A stretch of DNA of 64,000 nt from Datnioides undecimradiatus (GCA_008933995.1 WARS01000015.1:11111861-11175860); one strand, 5' to 3'; positions 35,515-47,889 are shown, counted from the first letter of the stretch. Program-made: numbers and translations. Notes: generated by a model from the letters alone, not told the origin.

Positions 35515-35665
35515 CAACCTGAACTGTGTTGATATTAATTAAGAGTTAATGACAGCTGTGTTCTCCAGTGTGAGTTTTACACACCGTATGAGTGAAAATT
35601 AGAGTTTATTAATGTGAGAATGAATTAAATGCATTAGCGATTGACTCTGTTCTGAAATACAGTTA
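35515..35665. promoter_or_regulatory. Candidate conserved non-coding element
   Basis: Complex AT-rich block: TATTAATTAAGAGTTAATG followed by ACAGCTGTG (a MEIS/TGIF-like TGACAGCTGT), then GAGTTTATTAATGTGAG and GAATTAAATGCATTAGCG. Homeodomain cores are dense. Composition is the only evidence. Confidence 0.28.
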
Positions 35666-36539
35666 GGTGGATACCCTGTACAACCACGACTGTCCTACAG
35701 CCCTAAAAGAGCAATCTTTGGCTGTATCTGGAGTCACCTTCTCCCAGTTAAAATTAAGTTTATAATATCTTTATAATTTAACATTATAATTGCAATTACA
35801 TCAGTATTTGAATCAAGAAGCTTGTGAAATTTCAATATGTCAGATACATATTTAGTCAACAGTGAGGTTACTAAAAGGATTGGCTCTGACCCAGTTTCAG
35901 CAGATTCCCATTAACGAAAGATCAGGGACAAATTTCTGCTGAAAATAAATCGAAGCAGAAAACCTTTGTGTCCAGTGTTTTTTCCTCACTGAAACTATCT
36001 TGAACCTGAAGGTGTTGGTAACATTGGTAGAGAACTTCAAATATTTTTCAAATATTCTACAAGAATACTAACTCAGGGGGACGTTTCATATTTTCTAATG
36101 TTCATTTGGTATTTATTTAAAATAACGTGAAGGCATGACACGTGTGTAGTACAGTTTTTCTATCTTAAGTTAGGATAGGAAAGTTTACTTGCGAACTGTT
36201 TATCTGCAGTGACTTATTCCTAAATCATGTCCTTACCATGGTTACCAAACATTTCAGATAGGATCTGCAAGTAAGAAGATTTCTGTACATTTTAAATATG
36301 TCCACTGGTCCTAAATAGTATGATAACAGATGGCAAACTGCACTGAAAAGTTTATCATACCAACCGGGGTAAAAACCATAGCACTCTATGGAGAAAGAGA
36401 TAGATGAAGCAAAATAAAAAACGCTGATATATATACACACACATGATTTGGACAGTTCACAGGCTGCACATAGGTTACCCAAATGTGAAATTAAATGAAA
36501 TGTTCCTCCTTACAAGCAGGTTTACAAGTTCACAAAGCT
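35666..36539. other. Unique non-coding DNA, nothing recognised
   Basis: AT-rich mixed sequence; no recognisable frames. Confidence 0.55.
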
Positions 36540-36740
36540 ATCTAAATGCAATGCCTCTCCTCATATGCCACCGTGGGCATTCCAAAACAGGCTGATCACC
36601 GTGGCAACGTGACAGAGTGGTGGTGATTGGCCATGGTCGTTATCATTCCTGTCAGGACAGGTGTGAGCGCTCTCAGTTAAACTAGGTCTTGATTGGTTCA
36701 AACCGCCGGGAGGCCAACAAATCCCTAATCAGACTGTTAG
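36540..36740. promoter_or_regulatory. Candidate conserved non-coding element
   Basis: A GC-balanced complex block unlike its AT-rich neighbours, with CCTCATATGCCACC (E-box), GCATTCCAAAACAGG, GTGGTGATTGGCCATGG (inverted CCAAT), CAGGTGTGAG (T-box-like) and TTGATTGGTTCAAACCG. It ends where a purine tract begins. Enhancer or promoter identity is inference. Confidence 0.3.
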
Positions 36741-36845
36741 CATATGAAAAAGAGAGGCGAGATAGAGGGAGCAGGAGGGAAGGAGACAGAGAGACAGAAG
36801 GGAGAAACTGTGAGGGTGAGAGAAAGAGAGAGAAAAAAAATTGGA
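36741..36845. repeat. Purine-rich tract (+ strand)
   Basis: GAGAGG, AGGAGACAGAGAGACAG and AGAAAGAGAGAG units. The 135-residue plus frame beginning here is Glu/Arg-rich from composition. Confidence 0.8.
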
Positions 36846-36944
36846 AATGAGACTGATATCAAGGTATTTGCAGTTAGAATGATTGGGAAACAGCTCCCGT
36901 GTCACATCAGCATGCACAAGCATGGCTTCACACATCAACAAACA

Positions 36945-37145
36945 TACACACACACTTTAAAAAAACATGCAACAGTGATGCAAACCTATGTATACGTACA
37001 CACACATACACACATTCAAGTACTGCTTCTCCACACAGATGGGCGTGTGGTGTGTGTGTGTGTGTGTGCTGGGACAAAGGCAGATGGTGCTGTTAACACC
37101 CCATGGCACCTGCCCGTTCAGGCGCACACACACAAACACATGTTG
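36945..37145. repeat. CA / GT compound cluster
   Basis: CA tracts (about 36948-36956, 36998-37012 and 37123-37140) surround a GT tract at about 37049-37070. CA and GT on the same strand can pair as inverted repeats. Confidence 0.85.
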
Positions 37146-38135
37146 ACGTAGCACAAAAAGGACAATGTCTAAGACCTGTCACCCTTTCCCTTGTCTCTGA
37201 AGAAGACTGGAATGTAAAAAGAAAAAATGCTGATGATTAATAATTAACAAGGACCAAGTTTAATGTTAAACCTCAACAAGCAGTATAGTTACAGTTAACC
37301 ATAAACACATATTGTATCATTACAATATTATTATTATTATACATTATCTAATCTTTCATAGTATAATAAATATTTGGCTGTAATGTTGCAAACGTTGGCT
37401 GTAATCAGTCCAAACATTTTTTAACTTAAGTGAACTGAATTGAAATTAATCCACCACATTTGCCTAAGGACCTAAGTTACAAGTTAGTTTCAGATTACAG
37501 TTTTTCCAAAATTTCTGTCCACGTATCTCCAAATTCCTGTCCAGTATAAAACACATATCTCCTAAATTCAGATCCAGATTCTCAGAATACAAGAGATTTA
37601 AAGCTCTCTTGGATTAGCAGCAAAAGCCATTATCACATAGCTTAAAAAAAGGGGCTGCTTGTCTGAATTTCTATATATACGTGGTTCTCAGAGGACCGTA
37701 AGACTGTAGTACAAACATTATGATCTCATAGAATTTGATGCATTATTGCCAACAGTATATAAAGTAGTTAAAATTACCGCAACTTTAACATCTGCAGCAG
37801 TAAAACTCCACATTAATGCAACAGTAATATTAATCCAAAAACATCATACATTGCCAAACACTTAGGGTACCATTTTATTGCAAGAAAAGTACTTTTATTG
37901 TAAATTATGATAATATTCACATAGTTTTACTTAAGTACATAAATAAATTGCAAACAGTTGTTACATCACAACCCACCAGCGTCACAAATACACATATTCA
38001 TGCTTGAGGTAGCAGTATAATGCACGCACATACACACAACACAAAAAAATGAACAAACACACAAAGAGGCTGCTTCTTTCAGGGGACAAAGTGAAAATGA
38101 AATATACTTCTAGTCATCAGATACCTTCTCGCATG
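37146..38135. other. Unique non-coding DNA, nothing recognised
   Basis: AT-rich mixed sequence with an ATT repeat near 37325-37341. Confidence 0.55.
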
Positions 38136-38220
38136 GATGTCACCAGTTAATGCCTTTCTCTCTATTTTTCTCCCTTTCTTCCCCTCTTTTTCCCTCCATG
38201 TCTCTATCTCTGGCTTTCAG

Positions 38221-38275
38221 GCTGCCAGCGCTGACACCCAGAGTAATATCAAGAAAAACTATTTTCACTTTGATG
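38221..38275 (+). other. Candidate exon start behind a strong acceptor
   Basis: A long C/T tract (38155-38210) ends TCTCTGGCTTTCAG at 38220. The downstream frame then reads AASADTQSNIKKNYFHFD with ordinary codon variety, before the sequence dissolves into GT-rich repeat from about 38276. A donor cannot be chosen because GT dinucleotides abound, so the 3' end is nominal. No family is recognised. The 170-residue frame of which it is part is otherwise Cys/Val repeat translation. Confidence 0.2.
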
Positions 38276-38906
38276 CGTGTGCGTGTATGTGTATCCTTCT
38301 TGTTGTGTGTGTAGCATTTCTGCGTGGGTGCATGAAAGGTGTGAGCTGTATATATGCATATGCGCATGTCTGTGTGCACAGTACACGTGAGTGTACGGCA
38401 CCTATGCCATGTGTCAGCTCTTGCATGCGAGGCTGTTATGTGAGTACATCAGTATGCAATACGTGTGCGCTATCTGTCCGTGCACATATATGTTATATAT
38501 TTGTATACATGTATCAATGTGCGTATGAACCGGTAATTTTCCCGAGACAGAGAGCAAGAACCCTCATGGGAACCTGTTATCAGTATCCTACAGGCCTGGA
38601 AAACACTTTCTGTAGCAAAAACTACAAGAAAAACATGCATAATCTGTGACTCATTCAGGGACTGCATCATCACACTGACAGACACCAAAACTTCAGGTAG
38701 AGAGAGAAAAATTAGATACATTATGGAGAGAGGAAAGGAAGAATCAAAATCCAAATAAGGAAGCTGGAACAAAGAGAAGAAATATAGAAAAGTGTTTCTG
38801 ATTGGCACAAAGACGTACACACACACACACAGACACACACAGAGTATGGTATATGGCCCGTGTGAAAAAATGGCAAATAGATGACAAGCTGAAGTGTGCT
38901 TGACAA

Positions 38907-38942
38907 TGTGTGTGTGTGTGTGTGTGCGTGCATGCGCGCGTG
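38907..38942. repeat. (GT)n microsatellite
   Basis: GT units passing into GCGTGCATGCGCGCG, an R-Y alternating run. It faces the (CA)n array at 39106-39132. Confidence 0.93.
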
Positions 38943-39105
38943 GGAGAATACGCTCCTGATGTAAGCCAGAATTGTCCGCATGCGTATCATCGTTTGTGTG
39001 TGCATTGGTGACAAACAGTGTGTGTCAGCTGTGTGTGCGCAACAACATCCATCCATCACACTTACCAGCTGGGCGTCTGCATGTCAGGGTGTTTCTTTCG
39101 CAAAG

Positions 39106-39132
39106 ACACACACACACACACACACACACACA
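39106..39132. repeat. (CA)n microsatellite
   Basis: CA units in the opposite sense to the GT run about 165 bp upstream. Frames across it are His/Thr or Val/Cys repeat translations. Confidence 0.93.
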
Positions 39133-41029
39133 GATATTGTGCCACCTTCCATCTTTTCCCTGGGTGCACGTCCAAATGCCTAAATGTCTAACTTCATTTT
39201 GGTGTCCCTGATGTTCAACAAGGATTTCAAAGAATGTCACCATTGTTCCTGTTATTTCTTTTAAAGTATGTGCCACACAGACCAGTTGTGGCACACTAGG
39301 GATTCATCAGTGTGTCTTTGAGAAATGTGTGGCACTAGAAGGAAATGTAGGTGGTACTCACAAGGCAAGCTGATAAACTTCTATGTTTAACAAGCTCATC
39401 ACTAACATGCCAGCAAACTGTAAAGGCCATGGTTTCATTCCATTTTCCATTGACAGCATTTGGATCGAACACAAACACTATATGTTCATGCAGTTTATTT
39501 AAATATGCACCATGGACTTAACTGTCAGAATCATCTCTGTGAAGCAGTTCGTGTCTTATTTTTTAATATAAAAGTTAACTTGACTCTTCGATGCCTCAAA
39601 TGGCAGCACTGTCTATAAAGAGAACAGCTTCACCATTGAAGCATTTTCAGTTTTTCCAGGTATGCTCACTCGAAGCTAAGGAAATGACTATTCTTTTTTT
39701 TGACATTGTGGAACATAAGCTGACTGCTCATGAATCAAGTTGAAAGTGCGTGCTTGGCTGAGGGCGTTGAGGTATTAATACCTCATCTATGACCGGGTTA
39801 CAGCGTTGGTCTTGCCTGATAGCACACTATATGCCATTGAAGTCAGTGGAAGAATGAAATGGCTATTTTGAACACTTGTTTGCCTTTCCTGGAAGCTTTT
39901 TGCCCTTTTCTCTCTCTTTAGAAGGTCTAGGTTGTTTTTCTTTAAGACTGTCCATTGAAGGACAGTAAATGACTTACCATTAGATACATTTATGACATGT
40001 AAGTGTAGTCATATTATTGTCAAATGCTCATAATGTATATATATTTACAGAAAGGTGCAACAAATACACTTGCTACTGCTTTCTGTCCAAACCAAACATG
40101 TTGACAGTGATCATTTGTTTGAAACAGTTGAGAGCTACATGAACCATGACCACATGGTGGAAAGATAAAAGTGTGTTGCAGCGCCCTTCTTTAAACAGAT
40201 GGTCAACAAAAGGCTGACATTTGCATGTCAAACTTCTTCAAAGTTGCTCATAACTGACAAAAACTGTTTACTGTTTATTACTCCCATCTGATGTTAAGTT
40301 TAGGGGCTACATGACCTTGATCTAAATTTCAAAAGTGACCAAGTGAGGTTGTGCTTTTAGTCAAATTTAACTTTCACAGTTTTGAAGTAAGGCCATAGTC
40401 TCCCCCAAACCTTAATGAAGCATATCATGTGCCTAAACAGTCTCATAAAAATGTTAACCCATGCCGTAAACAAATATTGCTCGTAAAACAACATTTGTCA
40501 ACACTGAGTTGTCACATGTCACACTGACAGTAAACTGTCAATCATGAACGTTTCTTCATTATGTTGATAAAATATTTAATCCAGGTGGCCCTGTGATTGC
40601 TACAAAACGTGTTCGCTAATGAAAATTAGATGTATGTGAACAGTTTAAGATGAAGTGAAGTCATTTCAAAAGTTGGTACCTTTTTAAAAACATTATATTC
40701 ATATATTTAGAAACTAAAACCTGTTAAGGTACGTTAGTCTTTTTAAAGTCGTTAGTCTTTGTGAAGATGGTTATACATTCTCATGAATACCACAATCTCA
40801 GATACAGCAGAGACTCACGGTGTGCGCAGACACACATTTAGTGAATTCATGAAACATGGCCGGACAAACAAACATGTCAGCATTCAATTTACTCTAAATA
40901 AATGCTAATATTCACAACCCCTGCAGAGTTATTAGAGAGACAGCAGTTTCTCTGGGGCCAGTGGAAAAGGAAAAGAGACAATCCTGACTGGGGGAAAATC
41001 CGACCAAAAGAAAGAGAAAGACGGAGATG
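39133..41029. other. Unique non-coding DNA, nothing recognised
   Basis: AT-leaning mixed sequence without frames over 60 residues, repeats or transposon ends. Confidence 0.55.
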
Positions 41030-41205
41030 GATGGATGAATGGATAACTCTTTAGTAGCTGTGTCACAGCCAATCAAACCTGTAATTGATGGGATCAATTT
41101 CACTGAGCTAATCAAGCTCTTTTAATCTGGGGATGATTCTCCTAATTAATCTCAGCTGTTTCAAACAAAGATATGAGGTGTGATGGGACTATAAATGCAG
41201 AGTTG
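41030..41205. promoter_or_regulatory. Candidate enhancer with homeodomain palindrome
   Basis: Complex block containing a perfect inverted repeat AATTGAT-GGG-ATCAATT (41083-41099), a spacing usable by a homeodomain dimer. It continues with GAGCTAATCAAGCTC, TTTTAATCTGGGGATGATTC and CCTAATTAATCTCAGC (TAATC bicoid/OTX-like cores) and AACAAAGATATGAGG (HMG/TCF-like). This is the strongest enhancer candidate in the window by motif density. No conservation data. Confidence 0.35.
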
Positions 41206-43420
41206 AAACCCCAAGTGGCCAATACTTAGTTTTACAAAAAAGATATTCTACTTGATGCCTGCTGATGTTTACTGTCACAACAGCAACAGTTCACTTGAGG
41301 AAGGCTCAAGCACCTTATTTGTATTATACTCTAATACATTTTGACTTTTAAGGGAAAAAAAACAAACATACAAATAAGAATAAATAAATCAAGGCAGTCA
41401 CAGTCAGTTTTAGGGGAATAACTCCATAATGGTCATCATCATTATTCTTTTAGCCGTGACATGTTTTTTTTCTGACCTGGTGTTGCACTGACATTTTCTT
41501 TAAGAGAGCATGCATTGAAATATCTACAGCTAGACTAAGTTAACAAGTTCCAAAGTATCTAAAGGCCATCAGTGTTATTAACTTTTAACCTGATTTATAA
41601 TTTCCTGCGCAGGAGACGATTTGCAGGCATGTGCCTTTAGGTCGACGCCAACAGTGGTGTTTGAGAACATTGAAATTAGTATAAATGACCCCATCAGATA
41701 AGCATAGTAGTTTAATAATTTGTGTCAGTGTAATCATAGGTATGTTAATAATGTAAATTTGGGGCAAGCTAAGTTTGCAAGAGCACGACAAAAGTGCAGT
41801 TTAACTGAAGTCACCTTGTGTCATTCATATTGATTCTCCACTATTTTTTGCCAAGCCCTCTAGTAGTGTGTCTGTCCACTAATCTACATATAGTGCATGG
41901 TCAAAGTGGATAGTGCAAGTGCATTTAGAGTGCATGCATTTTATTTACTGGACACAAATTAAGGCAGGAAATAATTACATTCTGTAATTCACCATTAAAC
42001 CTCATAACACAGTTTTAACTTTCTGTTCATAGATTAAAATAAGCAGATACAACGAACTGTATCAATCTTCTCATGTAGGACAAAATAGTAAACCATTTCT
42101 TCGTATATTTCCGTACACTATGTGCACATATTTGTCTGCATGTTTAGTGTTTGTGAAAGAGAATGCATATACAGCAACGGCATGCAGGAGTGGCCGCAGT
42201 ATGTGTATGATAATGTTTGTGCATGTACTTTTACCACAATGCATTTGTTTGTGTATGTGTGAGACACTCACTCACTCGCAGCAGTGAAGCTCACGCTGTG
42301 AGTCTCGAGCTTGCTCTGCCACAGTGAAGGTGTTTCATTATCATTGGTTAGCACACACAGCAGGTGAGATGGAGATTGAGAGAGAGAAGTGAATGAGATG
42401 ACACAGCTAAAATATGTTGAAGGATAAACCCAGTGTTATTTCATGTTAATCGTCTCTGCTGCCCCTCCACTTCACTTTCGTACCGGTGATGTCTGTACAC
42501 AGTCAGCAGAGTTTGCGATAATAAGAGCAGTTTTTTCTTGAATCGACAAAGTCATTCTTGTCCAGTCTGAAAAGAAACTCTGCAACATGTTAACGTGAGG
42601 CATGTTTTAACATTATAACTAATTGTTTTTATATCAGTAAAATAAAGAATAAAAAAAAGATAAAATAATCATTCTTAATAATCATAATCATTTTTATTAG
42701 GACTAATACAGTCAATACAGAACAGTCACTAATCAAGAGACAGTATGTTTTCCACTTTCAGAGTTGGTCAAGATACTGTGGAAAGTAAATGTACACATCT
42801 AAAGAGACACTGTGAGGACTTCCCCTGGGAATGGAGGTTAGTTATGGGCAATAAATTCAAATGACACTGATACTCATCTTTAACCAACACTGATTTAACA
42901 TTCCAGATTTAATATTACACCAGTTGTGGACTGCCTGAAGCACCTAATTTAAAAAACTGAGAAAACAAATTAAAAAAATATGTGCTTGGACTCGGGTTGT
43001 CATTTTTATCTTTTATATTGTATAAGTATTGAAACCACCCAATAGTTTAGTCAGACGTTCTGCGAGGTGGACAAATAAATGTCAATTTATAGACCTTTGG
43101 GTTTTACATCTTAGGACATAAGCTACCCCTGATTCCATGTGGAGAGAGAGAGATTGAGAGAAGCACTAAAACAAATAAGGATTCAGAAGAGGTTTTATAA
43201 TAGCTCATAATTGGGGTTTTGCTTTTCTGGGCAATAGTATTTTCTAGTATCTTTGGATAAAAGCTGCGGTGATTTGCCTTAAAGGTTAATGAGGACAGGC
43301 TACAGCTAAACAGGGAGTTACTTTTGAGATCAGTTTTTAAGGATGTAATACAACTTTGCTCCCTGAACCAAATGCAAATTTTGTTTCTGACCCTGAAGTA
43401 ACTTGGGGTCAACCAGTCTA
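41206..43420. other. Unique non-coding DNA, nothing recognised
   Basis: AT-rich mixed sequence. The 107-residue minus frame at 43104-43427 has no recognisable domain. Confidence 0.55.
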
Positions 43421-43424
43421 ACTG

Positions 43425-43590
43425 CACTTAAAGGTATGAGTGAACTTTTTGGGAAATAGGTTTATTTGCTTTCTTTCCAAGAGTTTGATGAGAAAATTGA
43501 TATCACTCTCACATCTATATGTTAAGCATGGACCTACAGCCAGGAGGCAGTTGACTCAGTTTAGCAGAAAGGCTGGTAGCAGCCCGTCCC
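43425..43590 (+). mobile_element. Percomorph interspersed repeat (class uncertain)
   Basis: TGAACTTTTTGGGAAATAGG, TTTGATGAGAAAATTGATA, CACTCTCACATCTATATG, CCTACAGCCAGGAGGC and TTTAGCAGAAAGGCTGG line up in order with a dispersed repeat I recognise in many percomorph genomes. Its first half is well preserved and the 3' part fades after about 43590. It is non-coding. I cannot tell from this copy whether the family is a SINE or a non-autonomous DNA transposon. Confidence 0.55.
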
Positions 43591-44194
43591 AAACCCTCAA
43601 TTTTACGCAACATATTTGGTGTTTTTGACACATGTGATAGGTTGCAAAGTGCTGTCCCAAAGCTATTTATACCATTTTGTGCCCTTGCTACCATACCAGC
43701 TGATATTAGATAACTCTTTAAGGGTTCATGGCTAAGGACTTTGTGGGGACATTGGAATTGGGCCAGTGACTCAACTCATGGCACCCTCTGGTCTTCTGGC
43801 AGAGGCTCTCTGACACAAAGACCTTTAACATTCAATTATCAACAAGTTATATTTTCTCCATTTAATCTGAAGCGAACAAACAGTGAATCAATAAAGTTAC
43901 GCTGCAATTATTATCGTAGCTTTATTGGTGAACAATCACTAATAACCCCCTCTACAGAAATAAGACCGAAAACAAATAATTGCATTACCAAGAATGAAGG
44001 ACTATTCTTTGAATATAATTTATGAAGACAATACATTTATTGTCTTTGGTCTTCAAACGTCTGGAGTAGTTTACTTCTGACCATATTATCTTTGTTTAAG
44101 TCTAAATACTCATGATGTATTTGATGTCTTTTTTTATGAGTCTTTGATTCATTATGTTTTGTTGTATTCATTTTGTCTGCCTTTTACTCTCCTG
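43591..44194. other. Unique non-coding DNA, nothing recognised
   Basis: Mixed sequence; the 94-residue plus frame at 43741-44025 shows no known domain. Confidence 0.5.
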
Positions 44195-44312
44195 CTTGAT
44201 TGATTGATTCAGCACTTATGGTTTTAGTTTTAACTGATTTTTTTTCTGTTTTTAAGCTTTTTTTTTTTTTTTTTTTAGAAAAGTGCTTAATAAATCTTAA
44301 TCTTTACTTACT
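44195..44312 (+). mobile_element. Possible LINE 3' UTR remnant
   Basis: A T-rich stretch with a T run at about 44258-44276 followed by AGAAAAGTGCTTAATAAATC is reminiscent of the 3' ends of fish L2/Rex1-type LINEs (AAAGTGCTATATAAATAAA). No coding part is present. The similarity is short and could be chance. Confidence 0.22.
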
Positions 44313-46075
44313 TACTGTTTCCTATACCAATCCCACCTTCTTGGCCAAAAGGCAAATAGTGATTAGCAGCCTGTCGCATTAACAGCCATCATGTTTGATC
44401 AATGTTTTGAAATGGTGTCTTTTGTCAAGGTAAAGGTTAAGTCAGATGTAGGTTGTCCTCACTGTCTGAATATAGAAATACAGCAGTCACAGTCGTAGTA
44501 CAGCGCTGAATTTTTGTGTGTCCTGCATACTGATCCAGAAACTGAAGTAGGTGCGTGTTACTAGATCATCACTGTATTTGCTGGAATTTATTGACGTGAC
44601 TGATAGTGTTTGTAAAAAAAAAAAAATTCTGCTTTGTACAATATCTGCATGTGGTAATGGTCGAGGTTAGACAGCTAATGCACTTTGGTAAGGTTACAGA
44701 AAGGATGTGGCTACAGTTAATACAAAAAATGTATAGCTTGTGGGTCTGTCACAGGACAAAATCTTGGCTCTTCTTCATGGAAGTCTGATGGTATATGTGC
44801 AGTCCACCACACTAAACTTTACTTATGCCTCACTTTCTCCCTTCTTGTTTGAAGGATGCATTACTTCCCTTATTACTTGCTTTTTATTATAAATATATAT
44901 TATTCAGTATATATTCATACTGTTTTTATTGGACGTATATCAAGTGGTGCACACATAGTAACACCTATATATATTCTTAAGTCACAAACTGTCTTGCTTT
45001 GAGCACGCCAGTAGATTGTCTTCAGGGTCAGCTTTAACAGTTTTCCTAACATTGTACACTTGTGTTTGCCATCCTTGGAGCAATGTTACTGTCTCATATT
45101 CTCAGCCAATACTGCCATTTTTTGCCTAATGTATTATGCTGTACTGTAGCTTTCTTTTCTTGTGCTGAAGTGATAAGTCCACAAGGGACAAAGATTGTTC
45201 CACTGTCTAACTGTCAAACACCTTAGGGCTCTCTCATAAACATGTGGAGCCCTTCATGTACACTTTCCATAAGTAGGTATATCTGAAACATTGCATGAGG
45301 GGACTGAGTTTATAGTGGGGACATGTTTAACACAGGGTTAAAAAAATGTAAACAAACTTAGAATGAGAAACTGCAAGACAAAACAAGATGAGGTCTAAGT
45401 GTATGATGTTGTTTTGACAAAAACACATAAACTAATTATTTGAGGATCGCTGTTTGTCTACTCTGTAAAACAATAGCCTCGAAGGTGTTCAGATCAGGCA
45501 GTTAGTCCCATGAGTGCTGTGAAAGGTAAGGTGATTAGGTAAGGCTGCAATTGTTGCGGCTAAATTGGCAGTTTATCTTAATTACCTTATCTCAATATTT
45601 TTTATCTTTGTCTCATCCTGCGCTTGTCTATGAGATAACAAGATAGCAACAATATCTACATTTAGTGCAATTAGTTTTTGTTATATCAACATACTGTACT
45701 CTGAATATTGTTCCTCGAGGAAAGTTTGAAAAAGTAAGTTTGCAGTCTAAAATATTTCTTTTTTTTTATATAATCCCAAATCACATAAAATGCATTCTTA
45801 TAAAAAAATGTTCAAGTTCAAAATATGTCTCCAAACAGTTTTTGAGAGTTTGTTGGATGGTCACTGAGCATGCACATCAAATCCAAATATATGCGTCCAT
45901 ATTTCAGTGTATTTTTATGAGCATTCAAGGTTACATACTTTGCCCTTTCATACAAAAATGGTCTTGCAGCGTTGGCAGACAGCACAATACACAATGACAG
46001 TAAATTAAAAGATACAAGTCAGAAACATAAACAAAACCACATTAATTAAAACTATAAAAGAGCAGCAGATTGAAT
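44313..46075. other. Unique non-coding DNA, nothing recognised
   Basis: AT-rich mixed sequence with an A run near 44613-44626. The 110-residue plus frame at 45665-45997 is unrecognised. Confidence 0.5.
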
Positions 46076-46227
46076 GTCCAGAACAGTCTGTAAGTTATGG
46101 GTTGTGTGTGTGTGACGAAGAGATTATGTGTGTGTAAATGCACCCATCTGTTGTGTGGCAGTATCCATGGAGACCTGAGGAGGCACTGAGGAACCACTGT
46201 ACAATGTCCTGTTGTTATGCACCTAGC

Positions 46228-46228
<1 letters not shown>

Positions 46229-46271
<43 letters not shown>
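46229..46271. repeat. (TG)21 microsatellite
   Basis: The longest uninterrupted dinucleotide array in the window, followed by a second shorter GT run at about 46336-46351. Confidence 0.97.
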
Positions 46272-46274
<3 letters not shown>

Positions 46275-46379
46275 AGAATCTTGGCATCCACCTGTGACTG
46301 GAAGTAGGCATGCTTGGTGGCTTTGGGTGAGCATCTGTGTGTGTGTGTGTGTATGAGGGAGTGAGTGCATGTGCAAGTA

Positions 46380-46475
46380 CACTCCGTATTTGTGCTTCCA
46401 CACGCACCATGCGACTTCACTGCCAAATTCATTAAAATTGCATTACTCAGCCCGATTAGAAAATGCGCCCTACCT
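46380..46475. promoter_or_regulatory. Candidate conserved non-coding element
   Basis: Complex block: ACTCCGTATTTGTGC, CACGCACCATGCGAC, AATTCATTAAAATTGC, ATTACTCAGCCCGATTAG and AAAATGCGCCC. Dense ATTA cores in non-repetitive context after a GT array. Inference only. Confidence 0.27.
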
Positions 46476-47475
46476 CCTGTGGAGAGATGAAACGATGAGC
46501 GCAGCACCACAAAATACCAGTGAGACTGAAAGAAATGAGGGTAAAGGATGAAGAGATAAGGACAAGAAACCCAAAGGTTGGACAAGCAGGCCTGTGACCA
46601 GAAGGCTGATGATTTGACTTCCACACATTTTCATTTACAAGTCTATTAGACTCGTGTCAGTCACATGTCAGCCCTGGGAAGTAGGGAAAGCTTCTCTGGG
46701 GAAAATATGTATGTTGTGGTACAAACTATTCTGTTTGGATTTAACAGTCAAGAGCTCATTTGAAGCAAGGTTTTCAGCACTATGTTTACATCTTAGATGA
46801 CTAGGACTAGTATTGTGTCTTTGATTACTTGCAAAAGATCATCATAATATATAATAGACAGGATTGTGCAGCTTTTGATGCCAATATTCAGTCTCAATAC
46901 GGGAAGTATTGTGCCCTTCATGTACTGAGATAGAAAGTAACAGTGCAGAGGTGAGAGTGATGAAAGGGCGTTTAACAGCTCTGACCAACATTCATAAAGG
47001 ATTCGCTCCATTTGCAGCTCATTTGTCAGTTTTCCACAAATCTGACAGGTACATATTACTTCTGTTTAATTAGAATTTAAATAGAAAGTCTGCAGTAATC
47101 TGGAGTACACATGGTCTTAAACATGCAACACTAGGGTCCTTGAGGCTTTGCTCACTTTCTGTAGCTACTCCTGTAATTACTTAATGTATCTTTTTATGTG
47201 TATTTGTTCAGAAAGTTAAGTTTTTTTCCTAATTAATTCTGACTCTTTTTCTGTTAAATAATCTGCTAATAATCAAATATCCTGTTGTTGTCCCTAAAAA
47301 CAGTAAGCACAAGTTAAATAGTCTCCACCATCTTAAAACAAGTTGGGTTTTTTTTTTTTTTACTAAACTGTTTGAGTGATCTGCTTCTCTGAAATGAACA
47401 CTAACTGATTCTTTGTTGAACAGTTTGTAAAAGTGGAATGTGCTTATCCAGGTTACTTGGTGGAAGAAGTAAAAG
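46476..47475. other. Unique non-coding DNA, nothing recognised
   Basis: Mixed sequence with a T run near 47349-47361. Confidence 0.55.
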
Positions 47476-47479
47476 AGGC

Positions 47480-47735
47480 ATGAAAAAGTGCCAGAAAACA
47501 TGAAAGAGAAGATTTAAGGCAAAAGAAACAAGTAAAGTGAATCAAGAAGAGAGTGTTGAAAAGAGGAAGTTACGTGGGAAAATATATGATGGTGAAGATC
47601 AAAAGAGAAAGAAAAGCGAGCAAATCAACGAAGTATACACAGGAAAAATGACAGAAAATCAAAGTGAGAAATATAGAGAAGATGGGTGAGGAGAAAGAGG
47701 GAGAGGAGAGGGAGGGTGGGGAAACAGGAGGCTCC
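47480..47735. repeat. Purine-rich tract (+ strand)
   Basis: GA-rich sequence ending in GGGAGGGTGGGG (47710-47721), preceded by GGG at 47699-47701; the 8-base first loop falls just outside the usual quadruplex rule. A complementary pyrimidine block follows at 47890. Confidence 0.8.
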
Positions 47736-47739
47736 AGAT

Positions 47740-47870
47740 GGAAGGTTTGCGTTGCTGGGGCGGGTTGCCGAGGAAGTCATTAAGCAGCCATTTCATCTGC
47801 GTCTGCTTGGCTAGCGAGGAATCTAATTGCATCTGAGGAGTGGAGAGGAGAAATGCCAAAATACATTTAG
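47740..47870. promoter_or_regulatory. Candidate conserved non-coding element
   Basis: A GC-balanced island between opposed purine and pyrimidine tracts: GTTTGCGTTGCTGGGGCGGG (GC-box), GAAGTCATTAAGCAGCC, TCTGCTTGGCTAGCGAGG and ATCTAATTGCATCTGAGG. It could be a small promoter or enhancer. No transcript evidence. Confidence 0.28.
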
Positions 47871-47889
47871 ATCAAAGATAGAAGACACC

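Noticed and set aside
36690..36715. GATTGGTTCAAACCGCC resembling a tRNA B box
   Set aside because: No A box at the right distance and no cloverleaf; no tRNA gene or tRNA-SINE head supported.
38137..38649. 170-residue cysteine-rich plus-strand frame, superficially like a secreted Cys-rich protein
   Set aside because: The cysteines come from TGT/TGC codons of degenerate GT repeats; only the short part at 38221-38275 is complex.
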